Assembly: GCF_910592395.1 (NCBI RefSeq)
Contig: NC_088320.1
Span: 2,356,001-2,420,000 of the forward strand
Reading direction: 5' to 3'
DNA: 64,000 bases
DNA from: Lineus longissimus
Taxonomy: Eukaryota > Nemertea > Pilidiophora > Heteronemertea > Lineidae
Shown here piece after piece: positions 1-21,449 of the stretch. Position 1 is the first letter of the stretch, and every line of letters starts with the position of its first letter. The translations under genes were made by a program, and so were the position numbers. The notes beneath the pieces were generated by a model. That model was not told the DNA's origin. It saw only the letters and a list, made by a program, of their open reading frames with translations, and did no database searches.

Positions 1-2804
1 CTTTCGACAATTTGGCAAGGGGCATTTATTCACCAAGTGCCAAGTGAAAGGCTCAGAAGCTCAGGGTGGCATAAGTGTCTTTATCCCAGCCTGATTGTGA
101 CTTTATCACAATGACACACGAATGTTTAGGATATAGGAACTCCAGTTCCCAAGGAGAGGCAACACATTTTTGGGTCAAAAGAGGACTCCCAGGGCAGTCC
201 ATTGCATCATCCTAATTAGATCTCCTTATGGTGAGGGACGAGGTCGGCCCACTACCTCCGGAGTGTAGTCAAAAGAGGCATCTTTGAGGTTTCAGGGACA
301 TAACTAGCAATGCGAACATGAAACATTGACTAGGCAAGGTTGGCCCCAAGCAGTCTTTCATTAACATTTTCATGAAACATATGAAAACAAACAAATGGTA
401 TCTCCTTTATTTAGAATCATAGCACAATTTATTGAGGTCATTTGATATACATAACAGTTACAATGGGCTATGATACATGTAGGGCTACAGAATATACACA
501 TGTTTATATGATATGATACAAAACGATGGCAATTTACACATGAGTTTAGTGTAGTTAAATATTTCATACTGAACAATTACTGCCAATTGCGAAATTTTCA
601 TTTTTAGATTTGCAACTGCACGAACAATGACAATTTGCCAAAACAACACAAAAAGATATTTTATGATTGGAAAATTGGAAACTTAGCCGTCAAAAAGAAA
701 TATTTGGGACTTTCAAAAATATAGAAGCTTGGGAATTTTAGTTTTCAATACGCCAGATTACTCCAAACCCTACAACTGTTTTTGCAATCCACACATCTTC
801 AACTTGATTTCAAAATGTTGTTGAAAGCTATTGGTCAATTTCAATGCTGAAAGGAGGGGGCAGTGCAGTACTGAACACTTGCACGCTCCTCTGAAGCATT
901 CTACATTGTCAAGTGTGTACAGGCCAAAACAAATAGCTGGCTGTTTCATGTGACAGAAGTAGGGGCCATGCAAACACTGAAATATCACTAAACGAGAACA
1001 ATACACAGGGATATACGTATGTATAAGCTACAAAATCAACTGATAAATCAAATAACTGAATCCCGTAATATAACTATGCTCGGGATGTAAAAAGTCATAC
1101 TTCGCCAACCCACAGTAGAAATCAACCAATGAAATTATTTCAATGACCAAAACTCTTTCATCTCTCATTTTCACAAGCCACTTCATTTCGATAAAATATC
1201 CAAAGAAGTGCAAAGAGAGGGATTTCATGGTCTACAAAATGAAAGTATTATTCATACATATGTTGCATATCTGTCGCAGAGATTGTCAAATTCGTTTGCA
1301 TCACGACCCTGTAGTTGTTGTAAAATCTGCTGTGATATTTAAGCAGGTTCACATTAGGGGATCGGGTTTAAAGAGCGACTAAAGGCAGGAGCCAAGAGAG
1401 TCCTTAATAGAGAGGTTCTACAGTAGTCACCTGGAGGCGATCAATTGTACGCCCTCGCCCCTGGATCCAGTCCTCATTTAAAAGAGTCTTGTCCATTGGC
1501 TGTAACTTAAACAACTTTTTTTGTAAGAATATAGTTTTCTCCTATTAGTTGAGGTTTACAAACTATGAGAGCTCTGAACGCCTACTACACTATACCCAAT
1601 GCACTATACCAGACATAGTATTTGCTCAAACTGACTTTCAAGAAAAATTCAGTTAAAAACGTAACTTGGCGATTGACACTTCAGAGACTGCACTGTGAGA
1701 AGAATAGCTTGTGACAGCAGGGTATGAAGTAGCATGGCTAATAGGGGTTTATTTCTATGAATGAAGTACAGGGTATATGGTAACAATGTAACCATACTAA
1801 CAATGTAATGATCACAGGATGGCAGCTCAGAAAATGACCACGTTAAGGTAGAAAACTTGTTAAAAATTGAGCATACTATACATTATGCATTCAATGTTGC
1901 ATTGATAATGCGATGATATATTCTCATGGCCACACAGCAGCTGAATTAAGCAATGACAATGCCCATGATAAATAACCAAACTTGAGTTATCTTCTCCCAG
2001 CGCAGTCCCTTCAAGTCACAAGCCAAGACAAATATTATAAAAAGTTCAAGGAACGATAGCCCACCTAAGAGATCACTCTTCTCTTCTGCATGCTCCATGC
2101 AAACAAACAATTTAAATCACCGCCACCAGCAACCATGATTGCACGAGACAAAAGCTACTTGATTATAATCACAGATTGCAGCGACTTCAATCATTTGTTT
2201 GCGCGTTGCTTTGCTGACCATTCATTTAAGATGATCCCGAGGTGATGTGTGCCACACATGTTCATTCTATACTTCGAATCCCTCTCAATCCAAGTTCTTT
2301 CCTTTAAATCATTATGCAAGTATCAATGTGTATCTAATACCCTCCCCCACAAGGGATTGACACCTTCTCATCTTGATATCATTTCTAGGGGGCCAAGCAT
2401 CGACAACTCGTCACTCAATTACAATTCGTCAAATTAGCAACACCCGCAAAGGAAACCACAACCACGTAAAATATCAATGTAACACCAACCAAAATTAACA
2501 GAAATTTCACCATATAATCACTGCAAGTACATGAAAGGTTATCAAAGACTCTCTAAACAATCAAGGCAAATCTACTACTGAGGGGGGAGGGGGTATAAGA
2601 TACATGTTGAAATTTGCATAAGTTCAACTTGCGAGTAAAATTTACTAATAATTACATTCCTTGAAAAAGCTTTGGTTAGTTTTTCCTTCTAAAATCAAAA
2701 CAGCTGTAAAATAGAACACTTTAATCTTGCCCTTGCCCTTTTCAGAATGATAAGCCATTATAAAAGATGAGAGATCCGCAGCACTGAACTGATTGGGTAC
2801 TGCC
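1..2804. other. RHEB 3' flank, no gene seen
   Basis: I see no coding exon in this stretch on either strand; the open frames are short and without family motifs. Part of it should be the 3' untranslated region of the minus-strand RHEB gene. Minus-strand AATAAA signals (read as TTTATT on the plus strand) occur at 1748-1753 and 406-411, so the transcript may end at either. The rest is plain AT-rich intergenic DNA. Confidence 0.5.
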
Positions 2805-6397
<3,593 letters not shown>

Positions 6398-6540
6398 TTT
6401 GGCCGATATATACAAACTAACTGACAAGGGGGTTCAATGCTGGCCTTCAAGAGCCCATACTAAGGGCGAAAATCAAGTTTATTTAGAGGTAAAAAAACGT
6501 GTTTTGACAAAATTGTAAACCGGAAGTGTGAGAATATTGT

Positions 6541-6572
6541 TTTTGTTGTTGTTGTCGTCGTCGTCGTCGTTA
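6541..6572 (+). repeat. GTT/GTC trinucleotide repeat
   Basis: A run of GTT followed by GTC triplets lies just upstream of the RHEB start codon, in the probable promoter or 5' UTR. It is a simple microsatellite. Confidence 0.7.
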
Positions 6573-6599
6573 CTCACCACGTTGTTTTTAAACATCAGT

Positions 6600-7540
6600 C
6601 GGCATCGGCCGCAAATCACTCCATGGGCATGGCGGGAAATTTTACGTAATTTCTGGAAGTGACAAGTCGGCGGAACAGGAACGATTTATGTCAAATTTCT
6701 GGTAAACCCTTGGTCCGATTTTCTAAATATTCGTACCAACAGTTCCTATGATATTCTGAAACAAATCTGACATAATTTTGACCCTGCTGAAGCGTTCGTT
6801 TTTTGTTGAAACTGCGTTTTGCGGTCGGCGTTCAGTATCTGGATTTTCCACTCCAGAGAAGTGCTTGCGTGGTGATTGTGACCGGACACTGACAGCAACA
6901 CCCGCCATGTGTGCTCCGCATGTCTCCACTACTACTGTCCCAGCTATTCTGCAGTTAGGCCGCACGGTGCGCAACAATGTAAATGATGATGGTCATTTCC
7001 CCATTTCCATTCTTGATTTTAGTCTTTTTCATTGATTCAATTGCCAATGCCAACGATCCTAACCTGTGACCGTGAGTCTGAGATGTAGGCCTATATTGTT
7101 ATTGCATCATTTTAGGCCTAGGCCTTTTTAATTGATCCGGGTGAATCTTCTGTTTCAGTGCAGTCCAGCAGTGTCAACTCTAACTCTGGTGATTTGTGCC
7201 GAGTGGGCTGCAACTTGATTTGGAATCGACAAGCAGGAAACCATTTCTGAAAACGACAAAATATGTGAGTTTCAGTAACTGTAGGCAGTATTTGTTATCA
7301 TTAAGAGACATGAGATGAGAATATACCACTCGGAAGCAGGATTTCATATTTGAAAATAGCCGGAGAGCTCTCCTGCGGGATATTTGATTCACTCAGTCAG
7401 GGGTGTGGTGAAGTGGGACTAGAAGCGTAATTACACCTCTTTAATTGCTGTGGAAAGCATCTCAAAGATTCATTCAAACTAAGAATTTCTAAATGTTTCT
7501 CATTATTAATCCAGGGTTAAATTTATAGCCAGAATCAGTC
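6600..7540. other. intergenic region between divergent RHEB and HELLS
   Basis: RHEB runs left and HELLS runs right, so this interval should hold both promoters and any 5' untranslated exons. The frame at 6778-7035 (plus) includes a short ATG-started stretch ending in front of a GT, but its phase does not match the HELLS acceptor at 7555, so I do not call it an exon. No TATA or other clear core promoter element was found. Confidence 0.4.
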
Positions 7541-13863
<6,323 letters not shown>

Positions 13864-14280
13864 ATGGACGAATATTTTCACTGTCTGTAATCATTCGTGT
13901 TGTGCTTGACTGTGTGGTCCAGTTCGACTCTGTGATCCTTATCAGTTGGACTGCATCTTGACCTGAGGCAGAGGGACTGTAATACATGTATGTTGTGTCA
14001 GGGGTGGTGAATTCCGACCCCCTCAGTTGTGATGGGTGATGTTTTGTACTTAATTTAGTTTAGTTTGACTACATGTAGATTGGAAGAGAAATTGATGCCT
14101 CACTGGTCCTCTGTGGTGATTGGGGTGGCCACGACATAATCCTAGAGGCATTCCTATCAAGAATTTAGTTCTGATTATTGCAATTATCTTAGCTATTGAT
14201 CCTGTACATAAATGATTGTCTGTATAATGGCAAAGTCTGTCACGGGAAAGCTTCTTTGCTCAGATGTGTTAGTTTTCTTG

Positions 14281-14291
14281 GGGGGGCGGGG
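14281..14291 (+). repeat. short G-rich homopolymer run
   Basis: A G-run with one C lies in the probable HELLS 3' UTR; it has no recognisable role. Confidence 0.5.
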
Positions 14292-14869
14292 GGTGCAATA
14301 TCAGGTTAGTGATACACATGTACTTTGTTATGAAAGCAATAGCATACGTACATACATAGTTGCAATGCTTTGGAATCGACAAAGTTAGTAAGAAATTGCT
14401 GATATAAGCTGCTGTATCTGACTGAAGATGTTTGACTATCTCTGGTATTATTCACTGCCACTTGTGTCTTATTAAGTATCACTTGCTAACTGGAACATTG
14501 TAATTTGTTTTGAATGCGCTAATTCCAATCCCAAGGGCTGTGGACGATTTGAGACTGAGCCGTGCAATAGTCTCAGTTCATCTAGTTTTAGGCTCTGATT
14601 CACTGCCAGCTTGTAATATAAGTACTTTGTATCAATATAACAGATGTACTACACTTCTTGTCGTGTTGAGTCTGTACTCGCATCTTTGCGACTTTGATCC
14701 ACAAAAGTTCTGAATTTGATTCAACAAGTTTACCCATTTGTGGAGGGATCAGTGTTTAAATGGGATGTGACTGCAGTGGCCGAGGCCCAGAGACTCCCCA
14801 GTACAATCTCATCAGAATCTCACAGACCAAGCAGATCAAATTGAACCTGTTGGCACCACTTTATCACAC

Positions 14870-15445
14870 ATGAGAGGGGTGAGACAATCACAACCTATCC
14901 TTGTCGCCCAAGACAGCACCTCCCACCGAGCCAGTGAGACAGTCACAACCACTTCAAATCGGCCATGGCAGCATCACCGTGTCACTGACCAAGTGAGAGG
15001 GATGAGACAGTCACAACCACACCAAATCGGCCATGGCAGCCAGCACCTCCCACTGAGCCAGTGAGAGGGATGAGACAGTCACAACCACACCAAATCGGCC
15101 ATGGCAGCATCACCGTGTCACTGACCAAGTGAGAGGGATGAGACAGTCGCAACTAAACCTCGTCAGCAATGGCAGCATCACAATTTCTCTGTTACTGACC
15201 AAGTGAGAGGGATGAGACAGTCACAACCACTCTAAGTCGGCCATGGCAGCATCACCACTGACCAAGTGAGAGCGATGAGACAGTCACAACCAAGCCAAGT
15301 CAGCAATGGCAGCACCTACATTTCTCTGATACTGACCAAGTGAGAGAGATGAGACGGTCACGACCACACCAAATCGGCCATGGCAGCCAGCACCTCCCAC
15401 TGAGCCAGTGAGAGGGATGAGACAGTCACAACCAAGCCACGTCAG
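14870..15445. repeat. Minisatellite, period near 68 bp, nine copies
   Basis: The word GAGACAGTCACAACCA and its variants recur at 14881, 14936, 15004, 15072, 15140, 15214, 15277, 15351 and 15419. Most spacings are 68 or 74 bases, with two shorter ones of 55 and 63. Each unit also carries CGGCCATGGCAGC and ACTGACCAAGTGAGAG. This is the best preserved block of a longer repeat field that runs on to about 17,500. It lies about 1 kb beyond the HELLS stop codon, in its 3' UTR or just downstream. Confidence 0.85.
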
Positions 15446-17580
15446 CCATGGCAGCCAGCACCACCATCACCCCTTTTGCCAAAACGTTAGTCGAGACTAC
15501 CTCAGCTGGACCTAATTGGACCTGGTTGCCACACCGTTTGTTATTTGCCAACCTTCTGAGAAAGATGAATGCGACAATCTCAACCAAACTGATTGAATCC
15601 AGGCTACCTCACTGTACACCCTCACAACGTGCACGGTGGCTGAGAGAGAGACTGTCACAACTAGACTAAGAGGAGTCTGGCTGTCCCCACTATCTTGTAA
15701 ACGCAGTGAAGGAGATGAAACAGTCACAATCAGAACAAATTAGGCCTGCACTGGCAGCTGCACCGTCTTGCAAAGATAGGGGAAAGAGATGAGACAGTCA
15801 GCCAAAACGAATTAGACTTGCCAGCTCCACCGTCTTTTGAACAGAGTGTGGAGGATCCGGAGGAAGGGATGTTCCAACAAGACCGAGTCGGACCAGACAG
15901 CTCTTCCGTCTTGTCAACTCTGTGAGCGACATGGTTCATCCAAAATCGGACAGAATCAGACCTGGGCGCTCCATTGTGTCGACGACACATTGTGCCAGTT
16001 GCCAGACTGAGTCGGCCAAGGCTGCACCAACGTGTTACCGACGCAATGGGAAAGCTACAACCAGTCAAAATCCAGCCTTGCAGCCGCCGTGCTAACACAC
16101 ATGTTCACGGTGAAAGAGCGAAGAGACAATCACAACCAGGCCGAATGGCCGGAGCCTGACTGCCCAACTATCTTACAGCATGGTAGAGATTACTCAGTCA
16201 CAACGAAACCAAATGTAGCCTGCCTGCCTGACACCTGCCTACCTGCCCCCCACAGTCATATAATCAGGCAAAATGGAGCCTGTTTGACTCCCATCTCTGT
16301 CCCCTTTATGAACACAGTTATGAGGAGGAGACAGCGACCAGCAGACCGATCGAGCCGGCCATGGCAGCTCTTGTCAACGCGGTGATCGATACTGGACATC
16401 AAAGACAAGCCGAATCAGACCGAGTATAGCTCCCCCATGTCGACAAGACATTGAGAGATGAAACGGCCGCAACTGGGGAAGTACCCGTGCCGCCGAAACA
16501 AAGACAGAGATGCCGTGAGACAGACACAACCAGACCGAAACAGGCTTGTCTGCCCCATCATGTAGAGGAAGAGGAGACAGTCGCAACGAGAGACAGAAGA
16601 GCCCCACCGTCTTGTCGATGAAAAAGTCAAAACCACCAAAGATTGGGGCGTGATTGCGCATTGCCTCACCGTCTCATCAGCCCGACGTACCGAACTCAGT
16701 ATGGCTGTACCAGATCGATTCGACAATGGCTGTACCATTCTCTTGCCAACACAGCGAAAGAGATGGAATAGTCGCAATCAGCTGCCGTATGTTGTGACCT
16801 GGCAGCTCCACTTTCTTGCCAACCACGTTGAGAGAGATGGAACACCCGCAACCAGCTCAGGATGAGACAGTCAGAATAAGGTACACGTAGTGATCTCTTC
16901 ATCCTGACTCTCATGCGTTTGCGTCACCACTATCGAGAGTGATTTAGCGATCTTATAACATTCGGGTCAAGGTGTGATCTCTTAGGTTGGCTGCTGCTGG
17001 GAATTACTACATTTATCACATCACCCTAATCTTGAGTACGGAACATGCAGCATCGACAAGAACTTTTTTCCATATTATTTTAGACTGGGATAATCATACA
17101 TCCAACTGCCCATCAGTCGAAGCTTCAAGGCTTCCCAGCCAAAGGTTAGCTCTGAAGGAACGAACGGACAACCACCACCGAGACAAAATGCGGCGATGAC
17201 AGTCTTCCACGGAAGACAAATTCAGGCCTGACTGGCCACCATGAGGGAGACATGTCACAACAACCAGACTGGTCAGCCCCCGACTGCAACACAGTGAGAA
17301 TTGAGACACGAGCAGACCTTCTGTGTCCAGGCTGCCCCAGTCTTGCCAGAACAGTGAAAGATGGGACAGTCACAATCAGACCGATCATGCCCTTGACGCA
17401 AGTCTTGCAGAGCAGGTGTTGTCACAACCAGACAGACCTGGGCCAGGCAGTCCGTCTTGCCAAAACAACGGTCACAACCTAACAAAATCAGGTTGTCCCC
17501 TGGTCCCAACCACAGGCCAAATTGATGCTTTCAGCTCCACCAACCTGTCTCAGGTCGGACGAGCAGGTATTGGATCTTCT
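15446..17580. repeat. Degenerate continuation of the 68-bp tandem repeat
   Basis: Diverged units continue the same pattern. Phrases like GATGAGACAGTCACAACCAG followed by (C)TGGCAGCTCCACCGTCTTGCC recur at roughly 60-80 base steps (for example near 15567, 15650, 15714, 15788, 16122, 16455, 16512, 16572, 16768, 16838, 17362 and 17425). Copies become poorer and gaps appear near 16,900-17,200. All open frames here are products of the repeat and are not called as genes. Confidence 0.65.
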
Positions 17581-17633
17581 CATAGTAATGAAAATCAACG
17601 AAGTATTTAGACAAAATCTACAGAATCAACCAA

Positions 17634-17639
17634 TTTATT
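17634..17639 (-). terminator. Poly(A) signal, ATP synthase subunit c
   Basis: Minus-strand AATAAA about 670 bases past the subunit c stop codon. It is the first canonical signal I noticed and the likely 3' end of that transcript. Confidence 0.45.
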
Positions 17640-18305
17640 ACCTTTTGTTATGACCAGGAACGTTTTCTAGAAATTCTGTACAATGATATCGACCCAGCTT
17701 GTTCCTCAATATTGGAATTGGCATGTTGTGCAATCACAGATTTCGATCCTTTGACTTCTGCACAGGATTTAGCACATGGAGAGAACAACCCCCAGAAAGT
17801 TATGAATTGAGAGGGCCTCCAGTTTAAGGTAGGCAATCTCAATTGAGGGTCAAGTGACTGTTGAAACTCCCTCAATCGAGGGCTGTCGACAGCCACTTCG
17901 AGAGCAGAGACAATATGTACATGATAATAATTTACAGACAAGTTAGATTGGAAATTCCCCCACCCTTTTAAAAGTCATGCTTGACATGCAACAGTAAGCC
18001 ATCATTGGTCTTTATAAGCAACAAGCACCCCTGACTGAGGTAGCATTCATGCCATGAATTGAGGTAGCATTCATCAAGACAAGGGGGCTGGCCAGAGGAG
18101 GAAATTTCACATCCAACAGGCAATGGTCCACTAAAAAGAATCAAAATCAGTGACTGCTCAACTGGTTGTAACAGGATCCTTCTAGAGCACAAACTAGAAA
18201 TGTCCAAAGATTGTGAAGACAACTACGATCCTTAGTGTCATTTACATAGTTAAATATTCACACTTTCAACCGTCCAAAATTATTATTTCCTAAGAAGTCG
18301 CATAC

Positions 18306-19616
18306 TTAAAAGGCAAATAGGATCAAGAAAGCCATCATAAGGCAGAAGAGACCCATGGCTTCGGACAGGGCGAATCCCAGGATGCAGTAGGAGAAGAGTT
18401 GCTGTTTTAGTCCGGGGTTCCTGGCGTAACCAATAACTAAGTTACCAAATACACTGCCGATACCAGCTCCTGCAATTCAAAAAGGAAAACATAAGTCATT
18501 TTGTTATTACTGAACATTGTACCACCAAAGAAGATTTGGTACCTCCATGGTGCCACCTAGTCTTTCACAAATATGGGCTGCCTTATTGGTAAACTTCTGT
18601 TCATTGATCACTGGAGTATTCTGTAGTAGTCCTTCCCACCACTCCAAATATCTAAATTATCAACACATCTCCTACGTACCTGATCCAGCTACTCCTACTG
18701 TGGCTGCACCAGCACCAATGTATTTTGCGGCCTGATCGATATCTCGTTGAGCTGCAGTTGTCTGGAAATTGGCGATCTGAAATGCACAAAAATATAAATT
18801 GGGGTGAATAGTTTCGAGATAAATTGAACTCAAAGAGACCACAAAGCAATATGCAGTAACCTCAGGAAGGGTAGGCCTACTCTCTTTTTGAAATTTTAAT
18901 TTTACCCGAGTTTTAGCCGTCAGATTGATTGAGGAAATTCAGAAAACGTACAACTAATTCCATATTGCTAGTTTGAGTCTGACAAACATAGTGACATAGT
19001 GTACCTGATTATTAAGAACTGATAAGACTTTTGAGTTCAATGATAAATTGAGGCCCGAGACATTGTTGCTGACGGTCATTAGACTTCTAGACTGTACTTC
19101 TTCTGGTTGTGTTCGTGTTGTCATCACACTGCCGAGAGGTCGAAGGACAGCACGGTTGCTGGCAACCTGGAAGAGAGAATATTTTATCTTTTAGTAATAG
19201 TAGGGGTTGAGTACCGGTTGGTGTATTAACTATTAAGACATTTGAAAAGTATCACGTCCACACGGTGACACGAGACAATTCAGTTCAGAACAGAAGCTCA
19301 TCATCTCGCCACATCAGTCAAGTCATCACCATACATCTCCATTTATGGCAGGAGTCATATTTTTGCATTGACATGGCTGTGCGTTAGGCCCAAGGGGTAG
19401 CTTTTTGGACAGCACAGTCAGCACCGGTCCGGCATCCGAAGGGCAAACAAATTCAAGGTGAAGGTCAGAACAAAAATGTCCGCCTTATCAAACGAACGGT
19501 TGTTGCAGGCATCTACAGCGTAAGATGAGGTTCAATCATAAATAAGTAGACAGCGTTGATTAACAACTTACCATGGTCCTTGAGACTGGGGCGACGAGGC
19601 GGGCTAAACCGTACAT
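18306..19616 (-). CDS. ATP5MC: ATP synthase F0 subunit c, mitochondrial (proteolipid), complete
   Basis: This is the nuclear-encoded proteolipid of the c-ring that carries protons through mitochondrial ATP synthase. Exons in transcript order are 19616-19572, 19166-19005, 18776-18680 and 18469-18306, joining in phase to 155 residues. The first two exons encode a basic, Ser-rich mitochondrial presequence starting [15 protein letters not shown]. The mature hairpin follows: [20 protein letters not shown] in helix 1, the loop [12 protein letters not shown], and helix 2 [17 protein letters not shown] with the essential proton-binding Glu (LSEA). The mature part is almost invariant across animals, so identity is secure; the presequence makes it slightly longer than the human paralogues. 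It is convergent with HELLS. Confidence 0.97.
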
Positions 19617-20577
19617 TTTGGTAGTTTTATTGGAGCTTCTCGGTCGCTACACTGTGTACACTGAAAATACATTACACATACATTTATACAGCGAACCGGC
19701 GAAAATGACCTTCAAGTTTTGACACAAACGTCACAAAATCTAAGAGCTGTAACAATAAAATCGAGTGTTGGAAAGGATTATATGAATGTATTCTATCAAA
19801 TGCACACTTTAATATTAGATGATGATTCGTCTTTAATTGGAAATAAGACTGATTATTTCAAGAGTCTGCAACGCCAAACACCTACCGGGCTCTCTTTCGG
19901 AAGGAGGCTAACATTGCGCATGCGTGATAGCCTATGTTTTCAATTTGTCCTAGAGGGGTAGGCAACAAATGTCAATTCTGACACCCCTGATTTAAAGGGA
20001 CTATCTCACAATTCACAATAGGTCTCACTAATGGTGTTATTATGCAACCATATCCTCCTCAAGTTATATGACTCATTCAACCCATATCCTCAAGAGACAT
20101 GGTCTCGACTTGGGGCAGTGTGCAAGTTATTAGAGCTGTTATTCCAGCCACAGGCAAGTGGAAATAAGAACTGTCAATTGGTTGCCTATTGAGCTCCTAC
20201 TTCCACGTGCCTGTGACTCAGCCCAAAATTAAAGTTTTCTAATAAATCTGCCATTCTGCAGTAACGAAATGGTAGGCAGAGTTGGGTGGAGACAAAATCC
20301 AAAAGCCACCTCTTGGTACACTCCGGACGCAGTGGACTGGCCTCGTTCCTCACCCTAACCGAGACCAAATTAGGAGACGCAATGGGCTGCCAAGGGAGTC
20401 TACCTCTTATTCAATGCAGGCCAGGGGCATCAATCCCTTCACTGGGTTCCAGGCTTATCGTCGCCACACTTTCATTTCAACTGACACGGCACAGACTACT
20501 GAAATTTGCTGATATTCATTACAAATTATGAGCAACAAAATAAATGGAATCAATAGTTCTTCTAATTACAGATATGT
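19617..20577. other. Intergenic DNA between subunit c and SNX4
   Basis: This interval holds the promoter side of the subunit c gene. A minus-strand poly(A) signal at its right edge marks the likely end of the SNX4 transcript. No exon was recognised. Confidence 0.4.
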
Positions 20578-20583
20578 TTTATT
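20578..20583 (-). terminator. Poly(A) signal, SNX4
   Basis: Minus-strand AATAAA about 870 bases beyond the SNX4 stop codon; a plausible end for its 3' UTR. Confidence 0.5.
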
Positions 20584-21449
20584 GAATACAACTTTATATC
20601 TAATCGATACAAGTTTTGGTCTAAATTCATTTACATATGAATGACCCTCCTCCGCCCCTGTACACAACTGGCATCAACTCCCCTTGCCCCCCTCCCCCCC
20701 CCCACTACAAACTTTATGGACAGCCCCCTACTGTGTACACGAGTTGATGTACAATAGTCAAGGTTGGAATGACAGCACATAAGATGTATTGCACTAATTA
20801 ACAATGGAATGATTAGATAAATATTATACACAATATATTTTAGCAATACACAATATGTTTTAGCAATCATTATGAATATGACTATTTTTAAGCTGTTTAA
20901 CAGCTTAAAAATAAACCGTTCTGCACATGCCAAAGAAGAACTCTGTTCTGGAGAAGAACAGGTTAGTTCTAAAGACTCATTAAAACCATTGTGGCCAAAG
21001 TAATACTGTAAGGCCAGAAAGTTAGAACCAACTTAATTTACACCATGAACATGTACAACTAAGCGTATGATTTTGCATGACCTTTTTGAGGAAACTCCCT
21101 AACCCTGCCCCAAGGCCCTGCCAACAGGCCTGCATCAGATGGTAACTATCGGTTATGCCACGAACCATGTGACAGGATCAATCCAACAAAATCTACTAAA
21201 TACAGATAACAGTCTTATAACTTAGGAACTTCCCAGGAGGGATTTACAGAGGACCAATCCGAGTCCGCCCTCCCTATCGTCAGTTTTTGGATCACAACTC
21301 CAAGAATCACAGCATCAGAGACTTCATCTTGACAACTCGCACATAATTGAAATAGGGCCAGCTTCAGCACAATACAGCATGAATATCATCCAAATATTGA
21401 TCGAATTATCGATTTCGTTTGCACAAGTTCCGGAATCCTTAGAGTCAAA

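Noticed and set aside
6778-7035. HELLS first coding exon starting at the ATG near 6907
   Set aside because: It ends before a GTAAAT in phase 0, but the HELLS acceptor at 7555 needs two bases from the previous exon; the phases conflict.
14870-17610. Many open frames of 60-120 codons on both strands
   Set aside because: They track the 68-bp tandem repeat in different phases and carry no domain; they are products of the repeat.
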